Part shown: in pieces, positions 6,224-13,373 of the stretch
Layout: every line of letters starts with the position of its first letter
How positions within the stretch are numbered: position 1 is the stretch's first letter
DNA from: a virus
Virus record (IMG/VR): IMGVR_UViG_3300026519_000040
Coordinates: 1 to 34,349 of that record
Length of the DNA: 34,349 nt
Strand: one strand, 5' to 3'
The notes under the pieces: generated by a model
The model's input: the letters and a program-made list of their open reading frames with translations, nothing else
Told to the model about the DNA's origin: nothing
The model's database searches: none
Made by a program: the position numbers and the translations under genes

Positions 6224-6857
6224 CTACACAGCAGCCGCACAAAGATTAGGCTGCAGTGTCGAAGAGATAGAGCAAAAAGTAGAAGCAGGTGTTTTAAGAG
6301 AGTACAAGCCTCGCATGGTGAGTAAAGAAGCAGTGTATGCACTCAATGGCCTACAGCTAGACGGCAAGCAGTCGAGTAAGGAGAAAACAAAGAAACTAGA
6401 TGAAGAGAATAAGATGACTATGACTCTACAAGCAACAGCAGCCTTTCTAGATATAGATACGGAGGATGTTCAGAAACTTATAGACACGAATATGATTCAG
6501 ACAATCGCAGATGACAATGGCATGTCGAGACCAAGCATAAAGTCTGTTAAAAGTTACAAGGATACTTATATACCACTGGATGAACCGCCTAAGAGTTTCC
6601 AGGACGAAAAGAAGAAAGAAGTCAAAAAGGCAGAGCCGTTTGATTTAGATGCGGTCATGCGTGATCTTTTTGATGGCATGCAGTGCTTTTCTAAAGAGAC
6701 GAGAGACGCGCTGCTTGCAGGGTCACAAGATACAAGCAACTTATATAGCAGCCAAGAGATGAAGCAAATTGTCAATATGTCTATGAAGATGGGTAGATTA
6801 CAGGTTTATGAGAGCATGGATACATTTTCTAGAAGACAAAGAAAGGAGAAAAAATGA
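6210..6857 (+). CDS. protein with two tandem excisionase-like helix-turn-helix units
   Basis: 215 residues. Unit one, residues ~4-45, contains TAAAQRLGCSVEEIEQKVEA and VSKEAVYAL. After a charged linker, unit two at ~70-115 contains QATAAFLDIDTEDVQKLIDT and RPSIKSVKSY. The remainder is helical and charged (residues ~120-215) with no domain recognised. With the preceding gene this makes three similar HTH units in a row. The ATGA overlap at 6854 couples it to the DUF3164 gene. Likely DNA binding, target unknown. Confidence 0.65.
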   Translation: MEQISYTAAAQRLGCSVEEIEQKVEAGVLREYKPRMVSKEAVYALNGLQLDGKQSSKEKTKKLDEENKMTMTLQATAAFLDIDTEDVQKLIDTNMIQTIADDNGMSRPSIKSVKSYKDTYIPLDEPPKSFQDEKKKEVKKAEPFDLDAVMRDLFDGMQCFSKETRDALLAGSQDTSNLYSSQEMKQIVNMSMKMGRLQVYESMDTFSRRQRKEKK

Positions 6858-7492
6858 ACACACGAAAAGATGAGTACTGGATTAACGCGAAGGGTGAAGA
6901 CGTGCATATAGGCAATATCACAGAGCCTGACAAGTTAAAGAACGAGCTGGTTGTTAAAATAATTGCCCAGGTGAAACAAAAGCAATCTGAACTTGCATTT
7001 TTCAAGTCACAGATCAAGCAGGATATACTGGAATACATCGACATGCTACGTGATGTCTATCGCATGGACCCTTTAAGTCGTAGTAAAAAAGGGAACTTCG
7101 AATTGGTGAGTTATGATGGTACTCTCAAGGTGCAAATAGGCATACAAGACAGTATCACATTTGACGAAAAGATTACACTGGCCAAAGAGAAGATAGATGC
7201 CTTTTTAAAAGAACAGACCAAAGACGCTGCACCGATTGTGCATACATTGGTGATGGAAGCGTTTGAAGTGGATAAGAAAGGAAAACTTTCCGCTCAGAAT
7301 GTCTTAAAACTTCGTACATTAAAAGTGGAGCATGCTGAGTGGAAAGAGGCGATGGATATCATCGGAGACAGCATAACCATAGTCTCTTCGAAGGAAAACA
7401 TACGTTTTTATGAGCGTATTGGAGATGAGGGAAAGTGGACGTTGGTTACGCTTGATTTTTCTGCGTTGGAGGTGGAACATAATGGGATATAA
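6854..7492 (+). CDS. DUF3164 family early phage protein
   Basis: 212 residues matching the layout of DUF3164, a conserved family of Mu-like phages. The N-terminal KDEYWINAKGEDVH is followed by a long helical region and then GNFELVSYDGTLKVQIGIQD, with repeated Phe/Lys-rich helices after it. The biochemical function of the family is not established. It occupies the usual position between the transposition genes and GemA. Start is fixed by GGAG and the ATGA overlap with the HTH gene. Confidence 0.8.
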   Translation: MNTRKDEYWINAKGEDVHIGNITEPDKLKNELVVKIIAQVKQKQSELAFFKSQIKQDILEYIDMLRDVYRMDPLSRSKKGNFELVSYDGTLKVQIGIQDSITFDEKITLAKEKIDAFLKEQTKDAAPIVHTLVMEAFEVDKKGKLSAQNVLKLRTLKVEHAEWKEAMDIIGDSITIVSSKENIRFYERIGDEGKWTLVTLDFSALEVEHNGI

Positions 7493-7901
7493 ATTAGGAA
7501 AACGTTCTTTGCAACGTTTGGTCGGCGTGCACCCACAACTGGGATACGCCGTACATGAAGCGATTAAAGTATCCCAGGTTGACTTTGGTGTTTTGGATGG
7601 TGTCCGCAGTATGGACAGGCAGCGTGCTTTGGTGGCAGAAGGGAAAAGCAAGACGTTTAGATCTTATCATCTCAACGGACTTGCAGTCGATTTAGTGCCG
7701 TATATAAACGGGAAATATACCTGGGAAGATGAAGATGCCTTTGTGTTGATTGCATCTGCTATGGAAACGGTCATCGCTGACCATGATTTGGAAATTGAGT
7801 GGCCATTTCGTCGATGGGGTTGGGATATGCCACACTGGCAAATGACGGGCTATAGAGATCAATTTGATATACGTAAGATTGATAAAAGGAGGTTTGGATG
7901 A
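7482..7901 (+). CDS. endolysin, M15 (VanY/L-Ala-D-Glu) peptidase
   Basis: 139 residues; ATG 7482 chosen after GGAGGTGG and overlapping the end of the DUF3164 gene. SYHLNGLAVD supplies zinc ligands His63 and Asp70. WDMPHW supplies the catalytic Asp115 and the third ligand His118. The enzyme should cut the peptide stem of peptidoglycan. No signal peptide or membrane span, so a holin is needed for export; the holin-like gene is 25 kb away at 32631. An endolysin in the early half, split from the rest of the lysis cassette, is unusual for Mu. Confidence 0.9.
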   Translation: MGYKLGKRSLQRLVGVHPQLGYAVHEAIKVSQVDFGVLDGVRSMDRQRALVAEGKSKTFRSYHLNGLAVDLVPYINGKYTWEDEDAFVLIASAMETVIADHDLEIEWPFRRWGWDMPHWQMTGYRDQFDIRKIDKRRFG

Positions 7902-8194
7902 TGCATCCGTTAATCAATCCTGACAGTGCCGCATATTATGATGCAGGTGAACGCACTGCTATTGAGATGCTAGAAGAGATCGCCACGGTTTCCGAGCAGA
8001 TTGGCTGGTGCAAAGGCAACATTTTTAAGTATACGCACCGCCAAGCTCATAAAGGGCAGCAAGCAGCAGACAGACATAAAATAAAAACCTATGAAGCGTA
8101 TTTAGCATTATTGAGATCTATGGGACGTGAGGCAGTATACTTACGCGTGTTTGAGGCATACCGAAAGTATGGTATCGAAATGAGGTATCGATGA
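7898..8194 (+). CDS. DUF3310-like small phage protein
   Basis: 98 residues after AAAGGAGG; two ATG codons (7898, 7901) are possible. The pattern HPLINP then GWCKGNIFKYTHR then HKG and a helix with Asp/Lys/Tyr resembles DUF3310, which is common in phage early regions and sometimes labelled nucleotide-kinase-like without biochemical proof. Overlaps neighbours by four bases on each side. The family match is by motif memory and moderate. Confidence 0.6.
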   Translation: MMHPLINPDSAAYYDAGERTAIEMLEEIATVSEQIGWCKGNIFKYTHRQAHKGQQAADRHKIKTYEAYLALLRSMGREAVYLRVFEAYRKYGIEMRYR

Positions 8195-8709
8195 ACAACG
8201 TAATGATTGATTTAGAGACTATGGGTACGGGACGTAATGCAGCGATTGTTGCCATCGGTGCTGTGAAGTTTGACAAAAGTGGTTTGGGCGAAGAATATTA
8301 TGTAAAAATTTCTTTGGTTGAAGCGTGTATGTTTGGTATGGAAATGACAGCAGAAACGGTTCTATGGTGGTTGAAACAAAGTGACGAAGCACGCGCAGAA
8401 CTAACAGATGGAAAGACTACCTGCGTGTATCAGGTGATAGAAGACTTTGAACATTTTCTTGGTGATGATGCGGTAGTGTGGGGCAATGGCTCAGATTTTG
8501 ACAATGTCATTTTGGCAGAACTGTGGCTTTCACAAGACTTGCAAGTGCCGTGGAAGTTCTGGAACAGTCAGTGTTACAGAACCATAAAAAACACAAATAG
8601 GGATGTGCCATTCAATCGTGTTGGTGTACATCACAATGCCTTGGATGATGCACGCAGTCAAGCAGCGCATTTGGTAGAAATTGCGTATGCAAAAAATATA
8701 CCATTGTAA
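8191..8709 (+). CDS. DEDDh 3'-5' exonuclease (ExoX/Rv2179c-like)
   Basis: 172 residues. MIDLETMG gives Asp7 and Glu9, GNGSDFDN gives Asp102, and HHNALDDARSQA gives His148 and Asp153, so the full DEDDh set of the DnaQ superfamily is present. No polymerase domain is attached. Phages use such enzymes in recombination, DNA trimming or nucleotide recycling; the substrate here cannot be read from sequence. A hairpin terminator follows directly. Confidence 0.85.
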   Translation: MNNVMIDLETMGTGRNAAIVAIGAVKFDKSGLGEEYYVKISLVEACMFGMEMTAETVLWWLKQSDEARAELTDGKTTCVYQVIEDFEHFLGDDAVVWGNGSDFDNVILAELWLSQDLQVPWKFWNSQCYRTIKNTNRDVPFNRVGVHHNALDDARSQAAHLVEIAYAKNIPL

Positions 8710-8716
8710 ATTCATA

Positions 8717-8745
8717 AAGCCACCACTGGGTGGCTTGTTTGAGTT
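8717..8745 (+). terminator. likely intrinsic terminator after the exonuclease gene
   Basis: AAGCCACC (8717-8724) and GGTGGCTT (8729-8736) form a perfect 8-bp stem with loop ACTG, followed by the T-rich GTTTGAGTTT. It sits 8 bases after the exonuclease stop. Read-through is probably needed for downstream genes unless a separate promoter exists, so it may be partial or regulated. Confidence 0.7.
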
Positions 8746-8764
8746 TAAATTATAAGGAGGAACG

Positions 8765-9247
8765 GTGGCGATAGCAAATGCGGTCTGTGAGGCACATGAT
8801 ACACAGCTAGGGGATAAAACAGCTCTTGACTCTCCTAGACTATTACAAGCTAAGATGATAGATGCCCTTAGCAAGGGCTTAGGAGGCAAAATAGGACATT
8901 TTTATGTGTATGGAGCCATAGAAGGCGAAACGCTGGTATTTTACCTCTCACACCCTGCCATGTTGATGGAGTTTAAGGGAAAGAAAGCAGATATTTTAAA
9001 TGCCTTGCGTGTCATTTATAAACGGGAACGCTTTAAGAAGAGTGAACTGTATTTTACAGACATTCGTGCTGCGGTGAAAAACAAGCCCATAGAACGCGAA
9101 GAACGCATCAATATAGAACGAGACAGAAGCGATGGCACGTTTGAAATATATGGTGAAGGTGCAGTGGCTGCCAAATTTAAACAAATAGCCAAAACCATAC
9201 GTGAAAAAAATTTACGGTACGAAGCACAGCAGAAAGAGGGAGAATAG
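8765..9247 (+). CDS. unknown protein, possibly DciA (DUF721)-like
   Basis: 160 residues from a GTG start at 8765 after AAGGAGG. The middle, GHFYVYGAIEGETLVFYLSH then PAMLMEF, and the following basic helix recall DUF721/DciA proteins of Campylobacterota, whose short KH-like domain has a similar 'can be written, expressed, hydrophobic strand, HP..EF' rhythm. DciA loads the replicative helicase in bacteria lacking DnaC. The next gene is a RecA-fold ATPase, which makes a replication-linked pair attractive. The remote similarity is judged by eye; the C-terminal half (IEREERINIERDRSDG onward) is not explained. Confidence 0.4.
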   Translation: MAIANAVCEAHDTQLGDKTALDSPRLLQAKMIDALSKGLGGKIGHFYVYGAIEGETLVFYLSHPAMLMEFKGKKADILNALRVIYKRERFKKSELYFTDIRAAVKNKPIEREERINIERDRSDGTFEIYGEGAVAAKFKQIAKTIREKNLRYEAQQKEGE

Positions 9248-9248
9248 G

Positions 9249-10175
9249 ATGGAACTAGAGTTTGAGAAGTGGGCTTTAGGGCTGAACGACTTAGAAGAGG
9301 AGGCAACGCATTTTCTCATACGTGCTTTTCTAGTAGAACAGGCTATTACGATGTTCTATGGTCGCGAGAAACAAGGAAAAAGCTGGCTCATGTACGCGAT
9401 AACACACTTACTGTGTGAACATGAACGTGTTAAAAAAGTGTTTTATGTGGATCAAGACAATCCAAAAAGGCAACTCAAAGAACGAAGGATTGATGTGCTT
9501 ATCGGTCAGTATCCAGAGAAGTTAAGGTACCTTGCGCGTGGTTCTACCCCGCTACAAGGCTTAGATCTAGTAGATACATTTGTGAAGCCAGCTGTCATGG
9601 ATGCTTATACTGGGTATGTATTTATCTTTGATTCAACACGAGACTTTGTAGACAGAACAGACTCGGATGTACAAGCAAAACGTTTTATGGAGAATATGAA
9701 GCGCTTACGAGATGCAGGTGCAACCGTGTTACTCGTACATCATGCCACAAAGTCTGGGCGCGCAATAGACGGTTCAGCAGAATTCACAAAGTCTGCTGAC
9801 AACGTGTATGAAGTCTTGCAACGTGGTAAAGATGGGAACAGTATTCAGTTTGAAGTACCAGTGTACCGAGACAGAGATGCAATAAAAGATATGCTCATCT
9901 CGGTTGATACAACGCGCTTGCAGCTGTTGGTTGAAGATGACACGTACTTTGGGGTCAAAAAAGAGGATGAAGACTTTGTGTTGCAAGTCTGTACTGTGCT
10001 TGCAAGGAACGTGCAGGGGCTGACGCAAACGGCAGTGCTTGAAGCATGTGGGTATAGACGCGATGACAAAACGAAGCGAAAACTACTTCAAGAGTATATA
10101 GACAGGTTCTGGACAGGTGAAAAAATACGTGGCCAAAAAATATTTACATTACTAAACAAGGAAAGTGTAACATGA
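9249..10175 (+). CDS. RepA-like RecA-fold ATPase (AAA_25) with C-terminal winged-helix-like module
   Basis: 308 residues, ATG 9249 after an AGAGGGAG ribosome site, two bases beyond the previous stop. Walker A GREKQGKS at 38-45, Walker B YVFIFDS with Asp128, and LLVHHATKSG at 161-170 define the AAA_25 ATPase seen in RepA-type helicases. It is therefore likely a ring helicase or DNA translocase used during phage replication. The last ~50 residues (LTQTAVLEACGYRRDDKTKR onward) closely resemble the C-terminus of the antirepressor at 11740-12552, a shared accessory module. Mu itself has no such gene. Confidence 0.8.
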   Translation: MELEFEKWALGLNDLEEEATHFLIRAFLVEQAITMFYGREKQGKSWLMYAITHLLCEHERVKKVFYVDQDNPKRQLKERRIDVLIGQYPEKLRYLARGSTPLQGLDLVDTFVKPAVMDAYTGYVFIFDSTRDFVDRTDSDVQAKRFMENMKRLRDAGATVLLVHHATKSGRAIDGSAEFTKSADNVYEVLQRGKDGNSIQFEVPVYRDRDAIKDMLISVDTTRLQLLVEDDTYFGVKKEDEDFVLQVCTVLARNVQGLTQTAVLEACGYRRDDKTKRKLLQEYIDRFWTGEKIRGQKIFTLLNKESVT

Positions 10176-10591
10176 AGATGAATGCGAAGCAAAAAGCATA
10201 TCACAAGGCGTTGATTCAGTCTGTGCATGTGAGCAAGAAATACAGAGCATACTACAAAGATAACAAAGAGGAATACCAAGATGTTATGGAAAAAGCTTTT
10301 GGTGTGAGAAGTTCCAAAGTATTAACGATTGATGCTTTGGTGTTGTTTGTGTCGTGGCTGAATGAACGCAGTGACACGTTGCCTGTGTTTATGCCAGAGG
10401 CATTGAGCGATGCGCAGGAACATGCACTCAGAGACTTGTGGCAACGGTATGCTAGAGACACTAGTGAGGCTGCTTTGTTAGGCTTTGTGCATCGCGTGAG
10501 TCGAAAACCCTATATGAATGTTCGATTGATAGACAAAGAGAGCGCCACTAAGGCGATTACGGCACTTAAAAAAACACTAGGAGAGAGATAA
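10172..10591 (+). CDS. GemA family regulator (Mu gp16-like, DUF1018)
   Basis: 139 residues. The pattern KALIQSVHVSKK then YQDVMEKAFGVRSSKVLTID, ALSDAQEHALRDLW and a C-terminal ITALKKTL follows the GemA/gp16 family of Mu-like phages, reported to modulate host gene expression and DNA topology. It overlaps the ATPase by four bases and lies directly upstream of the Mor-like gene, as in Mu. Confidence 0.85.
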   Translation: MKMNAKQKAYHKALIQSVHVSKKYRAYYKDNKEEYQDVMEKAFGVRSSKVLTIDALVLFVSWLNERSDTLPVFMPEALSDAQEHALRDLWQRYARDTSEAALLGFVHRVSRKPYMNVRLIDKESATKAITALKKTLGER

Positions 10592-10899
10592 TGGCGAAGT
10601 CTGCAGGATTGGAAATGTTTGAGGAATTTTACAAGTTTATCAAAGAGGCGGAATGTATAGAAGATGTGATGCTCGAGTTTGGTGGCATCGTTATAGCAGT
10701 ACCTGCCTTTGTAGGAGAGCATAGAGATAAGAAAATATATGAAGCCTTCTTAGAGTTGCCTGACAGCACTCCCGCATCAACTAGATATATGATATTGTCA
10801 CGTAGATTTAATGTAGGTATGCGGAAAGTACAATCTGTTATACGTGAACGAAAAGGCACTGTTGGGTTATGTTCTGATGAAAAAACAGAGCAAGAGTGA
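10591..10899 (+). CDS. Mor-like activator of middle transcription
   Basis: 102 residues. GGIVIAVPAFVGEHRDKKIY followed by a helix, then RYMILSRRFNVGMRKVQSVI, fits the Mor/C family: a dimerising strand with GG.x.IP, an arginine-rich helix and a C-terminal helix-turn-helix. In Mu, Mor activates the middle promoter and C the late promoters; only one such protein is visible here, so it may serve both steps. Start codon overlaps the GemA stop by one base. A 121-base non-coding gap follows, the natural place for an activated promoter. Confidence 0.75.
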   Translation: MAKSAGLEMFEEFYKFIKEAECIEDVMLEFGGIVIAVPAFVGEHRDKKIYEAFLELPDSTPASTRYMILSRRFNVGMRKVQSVIRERKGTVGLCSDEKTEQE

Positions 10900-11020
10900 C
10901 AGTACCGTTTTACAAGGGTGTTTCGATAAAATAAAGAATGAAAAATAAATATCCGATATATATGTACGTGGCTATGTGGCGAGGAATCGTTAAATTATTT
11001 AAATTAATTAGGAGAAAGAA

Positions 11021-11386
11021 ATGAGAATCAGTAAGATTTTGGTGTTGATATTTGTGTTGATGTTTTCAGGGTGTAACACTCCGACTACAGCAGACGAACG
11101 GGTACAGACACAAGAGGCAATCGTCATAAAGAAGGGTTATGAAGGTACATGGCCATTTACTGTAGACATGGCCGTTTTAAAGTGTTACAGGGGATATGGT
11201 ACTGATGCTCCAGTTGTTGTGTTGAACGGGAAACCTTACGGTTTAACAGGTGCTGCCGATATTATGTATGGGCAAAGTGACACCAGTGCTTTGAATCCAT
11301 TTTGGCGAAAAAGCGCATATGGTTTACGGGTAGATTTGCATGCCATAACACAAGATGCCCTGGCACTATGCAAGAAGTTATTATGA
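11021..11386 (+). CDS. DUF2511 (YebY-like) lipoprotein
   Basis: 121 residues after AGGAG. An N-terminal signal ends in a lipobox (MFSGC, acylated Cys18), so the protein should be membrane-anchored outside the cytoplasm. EGTWPFTVDMAVLKCYRG then NGKPYGLTGAA and a final ALALCKKLL match the DUF2511 pattern with its two conserved cysteines. The family is of unknown function and found in phages and enterobacteria. Its place just after the Mor-like gene suggests a moron or a surface-exclusion factor. Confidence 0.75.
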   Translation: MRISKILVLIFVLMFSGCNTPTTADERVQTQEAIVIKKGYEGTWPFTVDMAVLKCYRGYGTDAPVVVLNGKPYGLTGAADIMYGQSDTSALNPFWRKSAYGLRVDLHAITQDALALCKKLL

Positions 11387-11607
11387 GTAACATCGTCAAA
11401 GAGACTGCCAAAGAACTGGGGATGACGCAGAAGGAATTGGCAGAAGTAATGAAGGTAAGTGAATCTACCTTACGCAAGTGGAGTGCCGAGGATGGTGTAG
11501 TGCCTGAGTCTACACTTGTTACACTAGAGCTATTGAAAGAATTAAAAGAAAAAAACTTAATCCTCTCCAATCTTAAAAAAGCATTTTCAGACCTACAAAA
11601 CATATAA
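11383..11607 (+). CDS. small XRE-like helix-turn-helix protein
   Basis: 74 residues from ATG 11383, overlapping the lipoprotein stop (ATGA); an ATG five codons earlier is an alternative. LGMTQKELAEVMKVSESTLR is a clear helix-turn-helix, followed by PESTLVTLELLKEL and a short helical tail. The first of three iterons begins in its last codons and a strong promoter follows, so it is the best candidate to control the antirepressor gene. Confidence 0.75.
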   Translation: MSNIVKETAKELGMTQKELAEVMKVSESTLRKWSAEDGVVPESTLVTLELLKELKEKNLILSNLKKAFSDLQNI

Positions 11608-11625
11608 AACTTACACGTTTAAAAC

Positions 11626-11654
11626 CCTAAAGATATAAATATTACATCTTTAGG
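11626..11654. promoter_or_regulatory. 9-bp dyad just upstream of the antirepressor promoter
   Basis: CCTAAAGAT (11626-11634) and ATCTTTAGG (11646-11654) are exact reverse complements with an 11-base spacer, ending one base before the -35 box. No T-run follows, so an operator or activator site is likelier than a terminator, although it could end the upstream transcript weakly. Confidence 0.6.
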
Positions 11655-11655
11655 C

Positions 11656-11684
11656 TTGACAAACATATAAAATTTACATATACT
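11656..11684 (+). promoter_or_regulatory. strong sigma70 promoter for the antirepressor gene
   Basis: TTGACA at 11656-11661, a 17-base spacer, TATACT at 11679-11684. Start expected near 11691, where a second dyad begins (AATAACCT 11691-11698 with AGGTTATT 11710-11717). The ATG at 11740 follows AAAGGATAAC. This gives the 11740-12758 pair a transcript independent of the early run. Confidence 0.8.
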
Positions 11685-11739
11685 TTCATCAATAACCTAT
11701 AATTTTTACAGGTTATTTAAAATATTTTAAAGGATAACT

Positions 11740-12552
11740 ATGCAAACAGGCATTATAGAATTTCAAGGTAAGGAACTGCTTACTGCAAAAGATGTAGAGA
11801 GTGGTAAGGTCTATGTGGCAATGAAGCCGATAGTCCAAAACATGGGGTTAAGTTGGGGTCGCCAGTCAGATAAAATCACAAGTGATGTAAGGTATACACA
11901 AATGCGTATACCTTACAAAACAACTGGAGGAACCCAAGAGATGTTAAGTTTGCCGACCGACCAACTCGCAGGATTCCTTTTTTCAATAAACCCTAACAAA
12001 GTAAGAAAAGATTTACGAGATAGGATTATAGCATATCAGCAAGAAACATTCAATGCGATTAATGACTACTGGAACAAAGGCTATGCTCAGCGAGATGTTG
12101 GCACTTCTGCACCCAAGCCTATGTCTGATGCTGAGGCACAAATGACACAAGCAGTGTTAAGTAGCTTACAAAACATTGGAGAAGTGGTACAGGCACTTGG
12201 TGGACAGATGGAACGACTGGACAGACGGCTACAAATATACGAAGAGGCAGAACGTTACAAACGTGAGAAAGCAAGACTGCGTTCAAACAGAAAGGCTACA
12301 GGTAACGGCATCATTACGCGGGCGTATGAGGGCAGACGCACACAGTTTATTGAAGTGATGCAGGCTATCTTGAAACGTAGCAAGAAACAGTTAAATCAGT
12401 CGCAACTTCTTATACAAGCTGGGTACCGAAGAGATGATAAGACAGCACGCAAATGGTTGGGCGAAGGTATGGGGATATACTGGAGAGCTGAAGCCGTGCA
12501 AGGCGCGTTAATCTATTCGGTGATCAATCTCTCTACGGAGACGGCAGCATGA
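11740..12552 (+). CDS. P22-type antirepressor (P22_AR_N) with shared C-terminal module
   Basis: 270 residues. Residues ~1-120 fit the P22_AR_N domain: IIEFQGKELLTAKDVES, YVAMKPIVQNMGLSWGRQ, SLPTDQLAGFLFSINPNKV, and IIAYQQETFNAINDYW. A coiled, charged linker follows (EEAERYKREKARLRSN). The last ~50 residues (LNQSQLLIQAGYRRDDKTAR onward) match the tail of the ATPase at 9249-10175. P22-type antirepressors inactivate phage repressors by direct contact; here the target could be the S24 repressor at 499-1089. It has its own promoter and iterons. Confidence 0.8.
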   Translation: MQTGIIEFQGKELLTAKDVESGKVYVAMKPIVQNMGLSWGRQSDKITSDVRYTQMRIPYKTTGGTQEMLSLPTDQLAGFLFSINPNKVRKDLRDRIIAYQQETFNAINDYWNKGYAQRDVGTSAPKPMSDAEAQMTQAVLSSLQNIGEVVQALGGQMERLDRRLQIYEEAERYKREKARLRSNRKATGNGIITRAYEGRRTQFIEVMQAILKRSKKQLNQSQLLIQAGYRRDDKTARKWLGEGMGIYWRAEAVQGALIYSVINLSTETAA

Positions 12553-12758
12553 CTGAGGATGCGTTTGAAAAGCTAGAGTCTGTGCGTAGGCATTTACACT
12601 TTATGAGCGGTGTGATGTTGGCATGGGACCTGGACAGCATAGAGATAGGAGAGGAGGAGAAAGACGGTTTTTGGCACATGCTAGAATGCATGAAACAAGA
12701 AGTCGATGAGATCCTTCCTCAAAAACGTGCCAAAGCTACCAAAACTACCAAAGCGTAA
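12549..12758 (+). CDS. small acidic hypothetical protein
   Basis: 69 residues, ATGA overlap with the antirepressor. Mostly one helical hairpin (KLESVRRHLHFMSGVMLAWD, then IGEEEKDGFWHMLECMKQEV) and a Lys/Thr tail whose codons are the tandem TACCAAAGC-type repeat. No family named with confidence. Last rightward gene before the strand switch. Confidence 0.6.
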   Translation: MTEDAFEKLESVRRHLHFMSGVMLAWDLDSIEIGEEEKDGFWHMLECMKQEVDEILPQKRAKATKTTKA

Positions 12759-12821
12759 CGCAAAACCCATTCTACTGGGCGTTTGATAAAAAACGTCCAT
12801 CTACCAAAGCCTTACCAAAGG
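12728..12821 (+). repeat. TACCAAAGC-type repeats at the strand-switch junction
   Basis: TGCCAAAGC, TACCAAAAC and TACCAAAGC run head to tail at 12728-12754 through the last codons of the small gene. TACCAAAGC at 12802-12810 and TTACCAAAGG at 12812-12821 follow in the gap. The gap (12759-12834) also contains GTTTGATAAAAAAC, identical to 1208-1221, and weak hairpins (CCCA/TGGG; CGTTT/AAACG) that may end the converging transcripts. Confidence 0.7.
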
Positions 12822-12834
12822 CCCCCAGAAACAC

Positions 12835-13293
12835 TTACATTTCCAAATAATCACTTACTATTGTTAAGATATCATCAATCACCGTATCATAGACTTCACC
12901 ATGCTCATCGAAAGGCAGGAATGGTCTAGCAGGTACGTTTTTACTTCCATACTGATGCACAGCAGGATAGGCATAGCCGTTGGCTGAAGCATTGACACCT
13001 ACATAGGCTGCATCACTGGTGGCTTCATAGTTTAAAGAGCGTTGCAGTGTGCCTTCATGATAGAGCATTTTACTGTTTTGTTTTTGCTTGAGTGTGCTAG
13101 ATGCCAGTCGTTCCCATGGTGTGCCATAAAAACTACTCTGTGTGTCGAATGCTTCTTCTGTGAGGTTGTAGAGGTGGTTGGCTATCTCTTCTGTGACAGG
13201 GGTAAAGTTTTCACCTTTTGCGATGAGTGTTGCAAAGGCTGCTTTGACACGCTTGTCTTTGAAGTCTATGTTTATGAAGTCACCTTTTTTCAT
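12835..13293 (-). CDS. phage virion morphogenesis / tail completion protein (Mu gpG, P2 S family)
   Basis: 152 residues, preceded by AAAAGGAAT. TPWERLASSTLKQK, LYHEGTLQRSLNYEATSDAA, YPAVHQYGSKNVPARPFL and a final helix are characteristic of the virion morphogenesis family, which works at head completion/tail attachment. It is the last gene of the leftward head operon and lies 80 bases from the F-type gene. Confidence 0.85.
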   Translation of the reverse strand: MKKGDFINIDFKDKRVKAAFATLIAKGENFTPVTEEIANHLYNLTEEAFDTQSSFYGTPWERLASSTLKQKQNSKMLYHEGTLQRSLNYEATSDAAYVGVNASANGYAYPAVHQYGSKNVPARPFLPFDEHGEVYDTVIDDILTIVSDYLEM

Positions 13294-13373
13294 CTGTATT
13301 CCTTTTGTGTTATAATACTGTTAAGCAAAGGCTGGGTGAGTAATTTGTGTCAGCAAGAAGCCCCGGAAAAATC

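Larger units (their letters stand above)
11598..11710 (+). repeat. three iterons upstream of the antirepressor gene
   Basis: AAACATATAAAACTTACA (11598-11615) and AAACATATAAAATTTACA (11661-11678) differ at one base and lie 63 bp apart, about six helical turns. A diverged third copy, TAACCTATAATTTTTACA, lies at 11693-11710, 32 bp further, about three turns. The second copy occupies the -35/-10 spacer of the promoter and the third the start region. Probable operators for the neighbouring HTH protein. Confidence 0.75.

Noticed and set aside
5676-7492. Gam-type host-nuclease inhibitor
   Set aside because: Searched by eye because Mu-like phages usually carry it; the helical protein at 6210-6857 is HTH-like at its N-terminus and not Gam-like enough to claim.
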